From JAKFDI01 sp044508835 (GTDB lineage: Bacteria > Pseudomonadota > Gammaproteobacteria > Burkholderiales > Burkholderiaceae_C), in contig JBIQHD010000039.1 of the NCBI GenBank assembly GCA_044508835.1, forward strand, positions 1-36,149: DNA of 36,149 bases. Reading direction: 5' to 3'. A model generated the notes under the pieces. It worked only from the letters and a program-made list of their open reading frames with translations, made no database searches and was not told the origin of the DNA. Made by a program: the position numbers and the translations under genes. The stretch's first letter is position 1. Every line of letters starts with the position of its first letter. Shown here piece by piece: positions 23,328-32,420 of the stretch.

Positions 23328-26300
23328 ATGAGCAGCAAGATTCGCGCACTGATGGCGCTCGCGCTCGCCGCGCCGGCGATCCCCGCCGCGGCGCAGGCCC
23401 TGCCCAGCGGCGGCCGCATCGTGCAGGGCGCCGGTAGCGTGGCGGTGAACGGCGCGCAGATGGTCGTGACGCAGGACAGCGCGCGCCTGGTGGCCGACTG
23501 GCACAGCTTCTCCATCGGCGCGGCCAACGCGGTGCGCTTCGTGCAGCCCTCGGCCGACGCCGTGGCGCTCAACCGCGTGACGGGCAGCGACCCGAGCGCC
23601 ATCTTCGGCAGCCTCGGCGCCAACGGCCACGTGTACCTGCAGAACCCGAACGGCGTGCTGTTCGCGCCCGGTGCGCAGGTGAGCGTGGGCAGCCTCGTGG
23701 CCACCTCGCTCGACGTGGACCTGCCGGCCTTCATGGCCGGGCGGCTGCAGCTCTCGGGCGACGGCACGCGCGGCGCCGTGCGCAACGACGGCAGCCTCGT
23801 CACCACCGCCGGCGGCCACGTGGTGCTGGTCGCGCCGCAGGTCGCCAACACCGGCAGCATCGCCACGCCGGGCGGCACCACGGCGCTGGTGGCCGGCAGC
23901 GCGGTGAACGTCGACCCGACCGGCGCGGGCCTGCTCAGCATCAGCGTGCCGGCGGCGGCGGTGAACGCCCGCCTCGAACAGGCCGGCACCATCACCGCCG
24001 ACGGCGGCGCCGTCCGCCTTGCCGCGGCGGCGGCCGATGCGGCGCTCGGCACGGTGATGCAGGTCGGCGGCGTGGTGCGCGCGCGCAGCATCGAGCAGCG
24101 CGGCGGCGAGATCGTGCTGTCGGGCGGCGGCAGCGGCGTGGTGCGCCTGAGCGGCACGCTCGACGCCTCCGGCGGCGCGGCTGCGTCCGGCGGCAGCGTC
24201 AAGGTGCTGGGCGAGCGCGTGGCGCTGGTCGGCGACGCACGCATCGACGCCAGCGGCGCGCACGGCGGCGGCACGGTGCTCGTCGGCGGCAACTACCAGG
24301 GGCGCGGGCCGGAACAGAACGCGCGCGACACCTACGTCGGCGCCCGGGCCGTGATCGACGCCAGCGCCACCCGGCACGGCGACGGCGGCACGGTGGTCGT
24401 GTGGTCCGACGGCGCCACCTCGTACGCCGGCCGCACGCTCGCGCGCGGCGGCGCCGAGGGTGGCAACGGCGGCAGGGTCGAGGTCTCGGGCAAGGGCACG
24501 CTCGGCTTCGCCGGCGAGGTGGACCTGCGCGCGCCGGCCGGCCGCGCCGGCGAGCTGCTGCTCGACCCGGCGGACCTGGAGATCGGGACGGTGGCCGACC
24601 TGAACAACGACGGCACGCCGGGCGACGACCTCGTCGGCCCCGACATGCTGTTCGACGGCAACACCGCGCCGAGCTACATCACCGCGGCGCGCGTCGCGCA
24701 GCTGCTGGGCACCGGCAACGTGACGCTGCAGGCCGCCGACAGCATCAGCCTCACCGCGCCGCTGACCGTCGCCCCGGGCGGCGCCGCGTCGACGCTCACG
24801 CTCAACAGCGCGCGGATCACCCTGTCGGCACCGATGACGCTCGAGAACGCCTCGCTCGTGGCCGACACCGGGGCGCCCGGCCTTCCGTTCGACAGCATCG
24901 CCGTCGTGGACGACATCAGCTCGCTGGCGTCCATCTCGCTGACGAGCCAGGAGATCTTTCTCGACGGCAACCTCAGCGCGCAGAACGTCGCGCTGACGAC
25001 GCGCCCGCCCATGGGCGGCTCGATCTCGACCCAGATCTCGCAGGACAGCAGCACCGGCATCACCGCCGGCACGCTGACCCTCGCCAGCCTGCCCGGCTCG
25101 GTGACGATGATCGACCTCCCCGGCGTCAACCGGGTCGGCTCGCTGGTGTTCTCGAACGCGATCTACAGCGCCGTCAACGTGGACAACCCGGTCGGCACGC
25201 CGCTCGCACTGAGCGGCTCGGTCGATAGCCTGATCCTCACGTCGGCGAGCGGCATCGTCCAAGGCGCGCCGCTCACCGTGGCGAACATCTTCGACCTGAG
25301 CACCACCGACGCCGGCGCCGCGACCGGCGCCGTCGACCTCTCGAACGGCGGCAACACCTTCGGCGGGAACGTCTCGTTCAACGTCGCCAGCCACTTCGCC
25401 CTGGCGGCGTCCGGCGCGCTGGGCGTCAACGGCAGCGCCGGCGGCGACCTCACGGTCCGTGCCGGCGGGGTTCTCTCCCTGTCCGGCACCCTGGAATCCA
25501 CCGGCGCGTTCGGCGCGTCGCGGGTCGAGCTTGCCGGCGCCGGCATCCAGGACGGGGTCGGCCAGATCGTCGTGCCGACGGGCGGGCGCATGCTGCTGCG
25601 CTCGAGCGACTACACGAACGATTCGCTGAGCATCGTGAGCTCGTTCCTCGACTACGTGGTCTACGGCAGCGGCACCATCGACCCGGGCGCGGGCAACGGC
25701 TTCTACACCAACCGCACGGCCACCATCGCGCCCAATCCCGACGATGCGCCGCCCATCTCGCGCGTGTACGACGGCACCACCGCCTTCGCCTACACCCAGG
25801 CCGGCAGCGGCGGCACGCTGAGCGAGGCCGGCGTGGGCGGGCAGAGCCATTCGGTCTTCAGCTACACGCTCCACAGCACCGGCGCCTTCGCCGACAAGAA
25901 CGTCGGCACCGGCAAGGCCTACACCATTGCCCCGAGCAACGACGTCACCGCCGACACGGGCGGCATCGTGCGCTACGGCGCCAGCTATGCCGGCTTCTCC
26001 CGGCCGGCGGGCCCCGCCGGCTCGCCGGGCCACGCCACCTCGGAGGTCACGCCGCTGGGCATCACCTCGACCGGGCTCACGGGCGTCGACCGCGTCTACG
26101 ACGGCCTGACCACCGTGGCCGTGAACGCCGCCGGCGCCGTGCTCGGCGGCGTGCTGGCCGGCGACGCGGTCACGCTCGACACGAGCGGCGCCGTCGGCGC
26201 GATGTCCGACCGGAACGCCGGCGCCAACAAGGCCATCGGCATCACGGGCCTGGCGCTGGGCGGCGCCGACGGCGGCAACTATGTCGTCACCGACGCCAGC

Positions 26301-27410
26301 AACGCCGTCGTCACCATCACGCCGCGCACCCTCACCTCGACGGGCCTCCTGGCCATCGACCGCGTGTACGACGGCACCACCACGGTCGCGGCCGACGTGA
26401 GCGGCGCCGTCCTCGGCGGGCCGGTCGTCACCGGCGACGCCGTCTCGATCGCCGGCGCCTCCGGCACCATGGCCGACAAGCACGTCGGCACCGGCAAGCC
26501 GGTGATCCTGGGCACGGTCACGCTCGCCGGCGCCGACGCCGGCAACTACACCGTCGTCGACGCGAGCGCGGCCACGGTCGACATCACGCCGCGCACCGTC
26601 GCCGCCAGCGGCATCAACGGGCTGGACCGGGTGTACGACGGCACGCTCGTCGTCGGCGTGGATGCGAGCGGCGCCACGCTGCTCAACGCCGTCGCGGGCG
26701 ACGACGTCGTGCTCGACACCTCCGCCGCCGGCGGCCTCATGGCCGACAAGAACGCCGGCACGGGCAAGGCCGTCACGATCGCCGGCGTCACGCTGGCGGG
26801 CGCGGATGCGGGCAACTACAGCTTCGCCGGCCTGGGGTCGTCGACGGTGGACATCGCGGCGCTCCAGCTCACGCCGGTGGGCATCGGGGCCGTCGACCGC
26901 GTGGCCGACGGCAGCACCGGCGTCACCCTCGAGACCGCCAATGCCGGCCTGCTCGGCGTCTTGCCGGGCGACGTGGTCGGCCTCGACGCGAGCGGCGCGA
27001 GCGGCTCGGTGGCGTCGCCCGCCGCCGGCCTCCAGCCGGTGAGCGTGAGCGGCCTCGTGCTCACCGGCCCCGACGCCGCGAACTACTCGCTCGCGGCCAC
27101 GGCCCTGAGCCCGCGCGGCGTGCCGCTGGCCGTGCGCCTGATGACGCCGGCGCAGGCGGCCTTCGAGTCCGTGCGCTACCGCCAGTACCTGCAGGGCGTG
27201 AGCGACGCGCAGGAGCCGTTCCGCCGCGCCATGGCCGAAGCGCTGGCCGCCGGGTTCGGCAAGGAGAACATCCGCAAGCAGCTCACCCGCGGCCTCGTGT
27301 TCGAGACCGGCCTGGCCGCGCCGGCCGTGGACGACATCGACTCGGCCGCGCGCCCCGAGCCCTGCGCAGGCGCCGGCACGGACGGTGCGTCGCTCGCCTG
27401 TGGCCGATAG
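23328..27410 (+). CDS. TpsA exoprotein: filamentous haemagglutinin N-terminal domain plus YDG-type repeats
   Basis: This 1360-residue secreted protein has a short signal peptide (1-23, ending AAAQA) without the extended ESPR of many TpsAs. A TPS domain (about 24-270) carries NPNGV at 106-110 and VTGSDPSAIFG, recognised by the TpsB POTRA domain. Gly/Ala/Val-rich beta-helix repeats run to about 780. From about 810 to 1260 come tandem units of about 90 residues, each starting RVYDGTT-like (near 811, 921, 1011, 1101; a degenerate RVADGST near 1190) and ending ADAGNY-like; these match the YDG/MBG-type adhesin repeats. The last ~100 residues are Arg/Glu-rich and helical (AFESVRYRQYLQGVSDAQEP). An AAGGA ribosome site precedes the ATG. 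A surface adhesin is the likely role; no toxin domain is seen. Confidence 0.9.
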   Translation: MSSKIRALMALALAAPAIPAAAQALPSGGRIVQGAGSVAVNGAQMVVTQDSARLVADWHSFSIGAANAVRFVQPSADAVALNRVTGSDPSAIFGSLGANGHVYLQNPNGVLFAPGAQVSVGSLVATSLDVDLPAFMAGRLQLSGDGTRGAVRNDGSLVTTAGGHVVLVAPQVANTGSIATPGGTTALVAGSAVNVDPTGAGLLSISVPAAAVNARLEQAGTITADGGAVRLAAAAADAALGTVMQVGGVVRARSIEQRGGEIVLSGGGSGVVRLSGTLDASGGAAASGGSVKVLGERVALVGDARIDASGAHGGGTVLVGGNYQGRGPEQNARDTYVGARAVIDASATRHGDGGTVVVWSDGATSYAGRTLARGGAEGGNGGRVEVSGKGTLGFAGEVDLRAPAGRAGELLLDPADLEIGTVADLNNDGTPGDDLVGPDMLFDGNTAPSYITAARVAQLLGTGNVTLQAADSISLTAPLTVAPGGAASTLTLNSARITLSAPMTLENASLVADTGAPGLPFDSIAVVDDISSLASISLTSQEIFLDGNLSAQNVALTTRPPMGGSISTQISQDSSTGITAGTLTLASLPGSVTMIDLPGVNRVGSLVFSNAIYSAVNVDNPVGTPLALSGSVDSLILTSASGIVQGAPLTVANIFDLSTTDAGAATGAVDLSNGGNTFGGNVSFNVASHFALAASGALGVNGSAGGDLTVRAGGVLSLSGTLESTGAFGASRVELAGAGIQDGVGQIVVPTGGRMLLRSSDYTNDSLSIVSSFLDYVVYGSGTIDPGAGNGFYTNRTATIAPNPDDAPPISRVYDGTTAFAYTQAGSGGTLSEAGVGGQSHSVFSYTLHSTGAFADKNVGTGKAYTIAPSNDVTADTGGIVRYGASYAGFSRPAGPAGSPGHATSEVTPLGITSTGLTGVDRVYDGLTTVAVNAAGAVLGGVLAGDAVTLDTSGAVGAMSDRNAGANKAIGITGLALGGADGGNYVVTDASNAVVTITPRTLTSTGLLAIDRVYDGTTTVAADVSGAVLGGPVVTGDAVSIAGASGTMADKHVGTGKPVILGTVTLAGADAGNYTVVDASAATVDITPRTVAASGINGLDRVYDGTLVVGVDASGATLLNAVAGDDVVLDTSAAGGLMADKNAGTGKAVTIAGVTLAGADAGNYSFAGLGSSTVDIAALQLTPVGIGAVDRVADGSTGVTLETANAGLLGVLPGDVVGLDASGASGSVASPAAGLQPVSVSGLVLTGPDAANYSLAATALSPRGVPLAVRLMTPAQAAFESVRYRQYLQGVSDAQEPFRRAMAEALAAGFGKENIRKQLTRGLVFETGLAAPAVDDIDSAARPEPCAGAGTDGASLACGR

Positions 27411-28764
27411 CGCGCCCGCCCGGCGGCCCGCCCGCCGGCGCTTCCTGCAGGCCGCCGGCGCCGGCGTGGCCGCGCTGCACTTGCCGGCGCGGGCGCAGCA
27501 GGCCCCGGCCGGGCGCGCGCTGCTGGTGGGCAACACCGCCTACCGCCCGAGCGACGAGAACCTGCCGCCGGCGCAGAAGAGCGTGCACGACCTCGAGCAG
27601 CGCCTGCGGCGCCTCGGCTTCGAGACGCTCGCGCTGAACGACCCGCCGCTCGGCCAGGTGCATGCCGAGCTCGAACGGCTGCAGGCGGCGGTCGACGAGA
27701 ACCCGGCGCTCGCCGCCGTGTTCTATTTCTGCGGCCACGGCTTCCAGTCGAACGCCGAGAACTACCTTGTGCCCGCCGGCGGCGACCTGCAGTCGGCGCC
27801 GGCGCACCTGTCCAAGACCTGCATGTCGCTCGAACGCGACGTGTTCTCGCGCCTGAAGCGCCGCGAGGGGCCGGCGGCCACGGTCATCATGGTCGACGCC
27901 TGCCGCACGCCCGACCGCCCGCGCACGCCCGGCGAGGGCTACAACCAGACCCTGCCGCCCGAGGGCTGCCACGTCGTCTTCGCCACCGGCCCGGGCAAGC
28001 GCGCCTTCGCGCCCAACGATCCGACGCGCCACACGCTGTTCACCGAAGTGCTGGTCTCCGAGCTCGACGCCACCGACCCGGCGCGCTCCATCCTGCTCAC
28101 GCTCGAGACGGTGCGGGTGAAGGTGGCGCGGCGGGTGAACAGCATCGCGACCATCGTGCGCGCGTTCGGCCCGAACGCGCAGGAGCCGGAGGTCGCGTCC
28201 AACGTGCGCGGCGATCCGAAATGGGTGCCCGCCGGCTCGGCCCGGCCCGCCGCCGTGCCGCTGCCGGGCACGCCCGCCGGCGCGCTCGAAGCCGCGCGCC
28301 AGGCCGCGTCGCCGCAGGATGCCGCCGCGCGCCTGCAGAAGCTGCTGCCCACGCTGCCCGCGGGCGACGACGCCGATATCGCGCAGCAGCGCCTGAAGGA
28401 CCTGGACACCGTGCTGCGCGCCGCGCGCACCGCCCGCCTGCTGCTCGATGGCATGGCGCAGTTCGCCGCCGCCCAGCCGCCGCGCGTGGCCGAGGACGTG
28501 CAGCGCGCCTTGCGCGGCGACAAGTACGCCGCGCTGCGCGTGGCCGAGGCCCTGCCGCCGCCGGCGGCGGGCGAGCTGATCGAGCGCAGCGACCAGGGCC
28601 GCTGGATGATCTTCGCGGCCCACCTCGGCAACGGCATCGCGGCCTACCGCCTGAGCCTGCACTTCCGCAACGTCGACCGGCGCGACGCCGAGGCCTCGCG
28701 CTACCTCAACCTCGCGCGCAGCAACCAGTACACGCCGCCGCTGCAGCTCGACTCGAAGCGTTGA
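27385..28764 (+). CDS. Tat-exported caspase-family (C14-like) protein of the secretion operon
   Basis: The GTG start at 27385 overlaps the TpsA end by 26 bases; a second GTG at 27400 is possible. The 459-residue protein has a Tat signal (RRRFLQAAGAGVAALHLPARA, cleavage after about residue 36 suggested). A caspase p20-like domain follows: RALLVGNTAYR (44-54), His118 in FYFCGHGFQS and Cys173 in IMVDACRTP make the dyad. After about residue 290 comes an Ala-rich helical region ending in a SEL1-like segment (AAYRLSLHFRNVDRRDAEAS). Caspase-fold and CHAT proteases often neighbour TPS genes. The overlap suggests it processes or regulates TpsA in the periplasm, but no substrate is shown. Confidence 0.85.
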   Translation: MRRSPVADSAPARRPARRRFLQAAGAGVAALHLPARAQQAPAGRALLVGNTAYRPSDENLPPAQKSVHDLEQRLRRLGFETLALNDPPLGQVHAELERLQAAVDENPALAAVFYFCGHGFQSNAENYLVPAGGDLQSAPAHLSKTCMSLERDVFSRLKRREGPAATVIMVDACRTPDRPRTPGEGYNQTLPPEGCHVVFATGPGKRAFAPNDPTRHTLFTEVLVSELDATDPARSILLTLETVRVKVARRVNSIATIVRAFGPNAQEPEVASNVRGDPKWVPAGSARPAAVPLPGTPAGALEAARQAASPQDAAARLQKLLPTLPAGDDADIAQQRLKDLDTVLRAARTARLLLDGMAQFAAAQPPRVAEDVQRALRGDKYAALRVAEALPPPAAGELIERSDQGRWMIFAAHLGNGIAAYRLSLHFRNVDRRDAEASRYLNLARSNQYTPPLQLDSKR

Positions 28765-28794
28765 TCCCGATGCCCGCTCGCACGGAGAGAAGAA

Positions 28795-28917
28795 CCGTTC
28801 GGGCTGAGGTATCGAAGCCCGAACCGTCCGCTCATCCTGAGGTATCGAAGGGTCGGGCTGAGGTATCGAAGCCCCGTGTGCGCCGAGAGGCACTTCGACA
28901 AGCTCGGTGCGAACGGG
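28795..28917. repeat. Cluster of short intergenic (REP-like) repeats
   Basis: TGAGGTATCGAAG occurs three times in direct orientation (28805-28817, 28838-28850, 28859-28871), partly with GTTCGGGC/GTCGGGC before it. A related inverted copy CACTTCGACAAGCTCGGTGC plus GAACGGG follows at 28891-28917. These resemble CCGTTCGGGCTGAG...TCGAAG elements seen dispersed between genes in Comamonadaceae. They fill the gap between the caspase-like gene and the convergent hemerythrin gene; no gene is seen in 28765-29011. Confidence 0.75.
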
Positions 28918-29011
28918 TTTGTGTGGCGCTCTTGTACTTCTGAGCGCGAACCCGCATCAGCCCGAACAGGCCTTCATCGTCGGGCCGTGGCTAGGAATGG
29001 AAAGGCAGGCG

Positions 29012-29593
29012 CTACGCCAGCCCGAGACCGATGGGCGAGGGCACCTGGTTCACCACGCGCGTGAACAGCGCGTTGTATTCCGCCTCCGGGCGGGCCGGCT
29101 GCATCTGCTCGCGGCTGGCGAGGAACGCGTGGTCGAGCTCCGTCCAGTCGTCCAGCGTGAGCGCCTTGTCGGCCGCGGGAAGCACGAACTCCTCTTCCAG
29201 CCGCATGTGCTGGCGATAGAACTCCACGTACTGCTCCGCCAGGCGCTCGAACTCGCCGCGCCGTGACTCGCCCATCATCTCGAACGCGACGAGCGCATGC
29301 TCCAGCTCGCGCACGGTGCGCTCGCCTTCCTCGTGCTGCGCATCGAGCACGTCGATCACCGGCCCCGCGTGCGAGTCGCGCAGGCGCAGGCGAGGGAACA
29401 GCAGGTCGCTCTCCTTGCGGTGGTGGCGCTGCTCGGCGTAGTCGCCGATGTAGAACAGGATCGCCCGCAGCGCGGCGAAATCCGGCTCGCGGCCGGGCTG
29501 GCGGTAGCGGTCGATCAGCATCGGGATCGAGCGCAGCATCGCCGACAGCGCGGCGTGCTCCGAACGGATCATGGACAGGGCGACGTGCGACAT
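29012..29593 (-). CDS. Hemerythrin HHE-domain protein
   Basis: This 193-residue protein begins at ATG 29593 (MSHVALSMIR) with an AAGGAG site; an upstream in-frame start is less likely. The HHE di-iron helical bundle ligands can be followed: SEHAAL, HHRKESDLLFPRL, LDAQHEEGE and YRQHMRLEEEFVLP. Such proteins bind oxygen or NO or serve in iron-centre repair; the exact role is unknown. It is cytoplasmic. A second hemerythrin is encoded 0.5 kb away. Confidence 0.88.
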   Translation of the reverse strand: MSHVALSMIRSEHAALSAMLRSIPMLIDRYRQPGREPDFAALRAILFYIGDYAEQRHHRKESDLLFPRLRLRDSHAGPVIDVLDAQHEEGERTVRELEHALVAFEMMGESRRGEFERLAEQYVEFYRQHMRLEEEFVLPAADKALTLDDWTELDHAFLASREQMQPARPEAEYNALFTRVVNQVPSPIGLGLA

Positions 29594-29688
29594 CTCGGTC
29601 TCCTTGCGAGGAGCGGGAAGCATCGCAAGAAGGCCGGAGCAGGGACTTGCCGCGGATCAAGCCGCGTGATCGTCGCCGGCGGCCCGCC

Positions 29689-30084
29689 TCAGGCGAACCA
29701 GCCCCACGGGTTGTGGGTGCGCGCCACCGAATACATCATCAGGAAGCACGCCAGCGCCGCGGCGAAGCACAGCGCCCGCGCGCCCGTGCCGCGCGCCCGC
29801 TTGAGCGCGAAGGTGCCGAGCACGATGTAGGCGACCAGCAGCATCAGCTTCATCCGCAGCCACGCCACCGCGAACGGGTTGGTCTGCAGGATGACCAGAA
29901 GCAATACCGCCGCCGTGAGCAGCAGGGTGTCGATGCCCACGCTGGCATGGCGCACCGGCGCGCGCATCGCCCAGCGCCCGCCCATGAGCACCGCCAGGCC
30001 GCGGACGGCGAACAGGCTGCCGCTCACGAGCGCGAGGCCGATGTGCGCATGCTTGATGTACGGGTACAGCGCGACCAGGCTCAC
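29689..30084 (-). CDS. SirB2-family small membrane protein
   Basis: This 131-residue protein with four membrane helices matches the SirB2 pattern (YPYIKHAHIGLALVSGSLFA, RGLAVLMGGRWAM, HASVGIDTLLLTAAVLL, and LMMYSVARTHNPWGWF at the end). The function of SirB2 is poorly defined. The GTG start at 30084 forms a 4-base GTGA overlap with the stop of the hemerythrin gene upstream, so both are translationally coupled. The longer open frame upstream is antisense or out of frame. Confidence 0.82.
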   Translation of the reverse strand: MSLVALYPYIKHAHIGLALVSGSLFAVRGLAVLMGGRWAMRAPVRHASVGIDTLLLTAAVLLLVILQTNPFAVAWLRMKLMLLVAYIVLGTFALKRARGTGARALCFAAALACFLMMYSVARTHNPWGWFA

Positions 30085-30641
30085 GGCAGCACCTTCGCGC
30101 CGCGGCGCTGCGCCATCTCGGCGCCCATGGCGCGCAGTTCCTCGGGCGACAGCGCCTCGGCGGCAAGCGGAAAGATCATGGATTCCTCGGTCTCGGCATG
30201 GCCCTGGTAGAGCGCGGCAAAGCGGGCGGCCGCGTCGAGCGCGGCGGCGTCGAAGGCCGCGTCGTCGCCCTCGGCCAGCCGCGAGAGCGCCACGCGCAGC
30301 ACGGCCCACTGCGCGCGCATCGCCTCGTGCTGGCGCATCAGCTCGCGCACCGCGTCGTGCACGCCGGGCGGCGCCGCCGCGGCCAGCAGGCGCGGAAAGA
30401 CGTGCCGCTCCTCGTCCTCGTGGTGATGCGGCGCGGCCAGGTCGAAGTAGCGCAGCACGTCGCGCGCCGCATCGCGCACGGCGGCGTCGATGCGGCCCTG
30501 CGCCACGCGCTCGCCCAGGCGGGCCAGCAGGTCGAGGCTGCGGCGCACGCGCTCGTGGCAGGCCTGCAGCATCTCGAACGGCTGGGCGAAGCTGCTGGCC
30601 GGGGCGCGCGAGCGGGTGGGTTCCGTCAGTTTGATCAGCAT
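30081..30641 (-). CDS. Second hemerythrin HHE-domain protein
   Basis: This 186-residue protein starts at ATG 30641 (MLIKLTEPTRS). Likely di-iron ligands lie in QACHERVRRSLD, APHHHEDEERHVFPRL, LMRQHEAMRAQW and YQGHAETEESMIFP. It resembles cytoplasmic hemerythrin-like proteins linked to oxygen, NO or iron sensing. It heads a two-gene operon with SirB2 and is divergent from the EamA permease gene across about 150 bases, where both promoters must lie. Confidence 0.87.
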   Translation of the reverse strand: MLIKLTEPTRSRAPASSFAQPFEMLQACHERVRRSLDLLARLGERVAQGRIDAAVRDAARDVLRYFDLAAPHHHEDEERHVFPRLLAAAAPPGVHDAVRELMRQHEAMRAQWAVLRVALSRLAEGDDAAFDAAALDAAARFAALYQGHAETEESMIFPLAAEALSPEELRAMGAEMAQRRGAKVLP

Positions 30642-30794
30642 GGCAATCGGTCCGCGCGCGGGGCGCGGCGTCGGGTCGGGGCGATTGTCCGGCGGTTCGG
30701 GCAACCCGGGCCGGCCTGCGGGCATGGAAACCGGCGGGGCGGCCAAGGATTCCCGCTCGCGGGCGCATCCCGCGCGCCACGCAACAATCGCCGC

Positions 30795-31709
30795 ATGAAC
30801 TCCCCACCCGCCGCCGGCGCCGCGCTCTCGACCACCGCCTTCGCCACCCTGCTGCTCATCGCGCTGATGATGGGCGCCAACCACGTCGCCGCGCGCGTGG
30901 CCTTCGACCACGGGGTCGACGTGGCCACGGCGGTCGCCTTCCGCAGCATCGTCACGGCGCTCGCCGTCGGCCTGCTGCTGGCGGTGCAGAGCGTGCCGCT
31001 GCGGCTCGGCGCGCGGCACCGGCTCGCGCTGCCGGCCATCGGCGTGCTGGTGGGCGTGCAGAGCCTGTGCCTGTACGCGGCGGTGGCGCGGCTGCCGGTG
31101 GCTCTGGCGCTGCTGGCGTTCAACACCTATCCGCTGTGGACGGCGCTGTGGGCGCGCCTCGTCTACGGCCACCGGCCGCCGCGCCGCGTGCTGGTCGCCA
31201 TGCCGGTGATGCTGGCCGGCCTGGCGCTCACGCTCGACGTGCTGGGCGCCGCCTCGGGCCTCGGCGCGGCGGCGCAGTGGCGGGAGATCGGCGCCGGCGT
31301 GGCCTTCGCGTTCGCCGCGGCGGCCACCTTCGGCCTCGCGCTCGTGCTCACGCAGCACGAGGCCGGCGACCTGGACGGCCGCCTGCGCACCGCCACCACC
31401 CTGGCGCTGGTGGGCGTGATGGCGCTCGGCGGCGTCGCGCTGCAGGGCGGCCCGCGCCTGCCCGACGCGGCGGCCGGCTGGGCCGGCCTCGCCCTGCTGA
31501 CCTTCCTGTACGGCACGGCCTTCACCATCATGTTCACGGTGCTGCCGCGGCTGGGCGTGGTGGGCAACTCGGCCATCATGAACGTCGAGCCCATCTTCGC
31601 CCTCGTGCTGGCCTGGGCCCTGCTCGGCCAGTCGATCGCGCCGGTGCAGGTGGCCGGCGGCCTCGTCGTGGTCGCCACGGTGATGTGGCTGGGCCTGCGG
31701 CGGCGCTGA
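30795..31709 (+). CDS. EamA/DMT-family permease
   Basis: This 304-residue inner-membrane protein has about ten hydrophobic helices in two EamA halves (MGANHVAARVAFDHGVDVAT in the first; YGTAFTIMFTVLPRLGVVGN and MNVEPIFALVLAWALLGQSI in the second). The family exports metabolites or amino acids; substrate cannot be told. The ATG at 30795 is chosen since the hydrophobic core starts soon after; the open frame upstream is antisense to the hemerythrin gene. Confidence 0.88.
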   Translation: MNSPPAAGAALSTTAFATLLLIALMMGANHVAARVAFDHGVDVATAVAFRSIVTALAVGLLLAVQSVPLRLGARHRLALPAIGVLVGVQSLCLYAAVARLPVALALLAFNTYPLWTALWARLVYGHRPPRRVLVAMPVMLAGLALTLDVLGAASGLGAAAQWREIGAGVAFAFAAAATFGLALVLTQHEAGDLDGRLRTATTLALVGVMALGGVALQGGPRLPDAAAGWAGLALLTFLYGTAFTIMFTVLPRLGVVGNSAIMNVEPIFALVLAWALLGQSIAPVQVAGGLVVVATVMWLGLRRR

Positions 31710-31760
31710 GCGTCCGGCGGGCCGGGGAGCTTCGGCTTCGCCGCCGGCAGCGCGGGCCCG

Positions 31761-32411
31761 TCAGGGGCCCGGCGTCTCGCCGCGGTGCTTCGCCGCCATG
31801 CTGCGCTGCCGGCGCTGGTACGAATCGACCTCGCGAAAGGCCACGACCTGCCGGTTGCGGTATGCCGCGTACTCGGCGATGAACGGCGCCGGGCCGGCAT
31901 ACGGGCCGGCCATGACGCCCGGCCGCTTGGAATCGGCGAAGAAGTAGTACTGGCCGCCGCGCACGAAGAAGGCCAGCCAGTGCCGGCGCAAGGTGTTGCC
32001 GGCGACGGCGACCGGCGCGAACTCGATCATCAGGTAGCCCGGCTTCGTGCCGGGGTCGATCTGGCGAAGCGTTTCCACCGCGAAGCGGCTGAGGTCGACG
32101 CAGACGCCCGAGGGCGCGTCGAAGAACGCCGCCGGCGGGTGGATGGGCAGCGGGCCGGCGCGCAGGCGCTGGCTTTCGGACAGCCGCATGGCGCGGGGCA
32201 TGTCGTAGCGGAACTTCGCGCCGATCCAGGCGTTGACGTCCTCGGGCGTGCGCCACGCCTGCAGGGCCCGCTCGTACGAGGGCGCGTCCTTGAACGCGGC
32301 AATGGGGGGCCGCGGCCCTTCGGGCGCGTCCGATGCGGGATCCGCCGTGCCGGGCAGGGCGCCGCAGGCGGCCAGCAGGGAGAGGACGAGCGTTGCCAGG
32401 ATCCGGTGCAT
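31761..32411 (-). CDS. Lipoprotein with transglutaminase-like (papain-fold) domain
   Basis: This 216-residue protein has a lipoprotein signal, LSLLAAC with the lipidated Cys16. A transglutaminase-like cysteine domain follows: Cys104 in SGVCVDLSRFAVETL, His144 in LRRHWLAFF and Asp160 in YYFFADSKRPG give a plausible catalytic triad. Such exported proteins are often putative proteases or cross-linking enzymes; the substrate is unknown. It starts at ATG 32411 and lies 9 bases after the stop of the upstream hypothetical gene, probably in one operon. Confidence 0.8.
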   Translation of the reverse strand: MHRILATLVLSLLAACGALPGTADPASDAPEGPRPPIAAFKDAPSYERALQAWRTPEDVNAWIGAKFRYDMPRAMRLSESQRLRAGPLPIHPPAAFFDAPSGVCVDLSRFAVETLRQIDPGTKPGYLMIEFAPVAVAGNTLRRHWLAFFVRGGQYYFFADSKRPGVMAGPYAGPAPFIAEYAAYRNRQVVAFREVDSYQRRQRSMAAKHRGETPGP

Positions 32412-32420
32412 GGGCGTCTC

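Noticed and set aside
25750..27110. CRISPR-like spaced repeats
   Set aside because: The periodicity is about 270 bases, in frame, and encodes YDG-type protein repeats; no short palindromic repeat with unique spacers and no cas genes.
23298..27536. 1412-codon minus-strand open frame, and other very long minus-strand frames at 20519-24292 and 12563-14554
   Set aside because: They are antisense shadows of high-G+C genes (TpsA, TpsB, ZIP/methyltransferase): composition is Arg/Ala/Gly/His-rich with no family motifs, while the plus-strand products are clearly recognisable.
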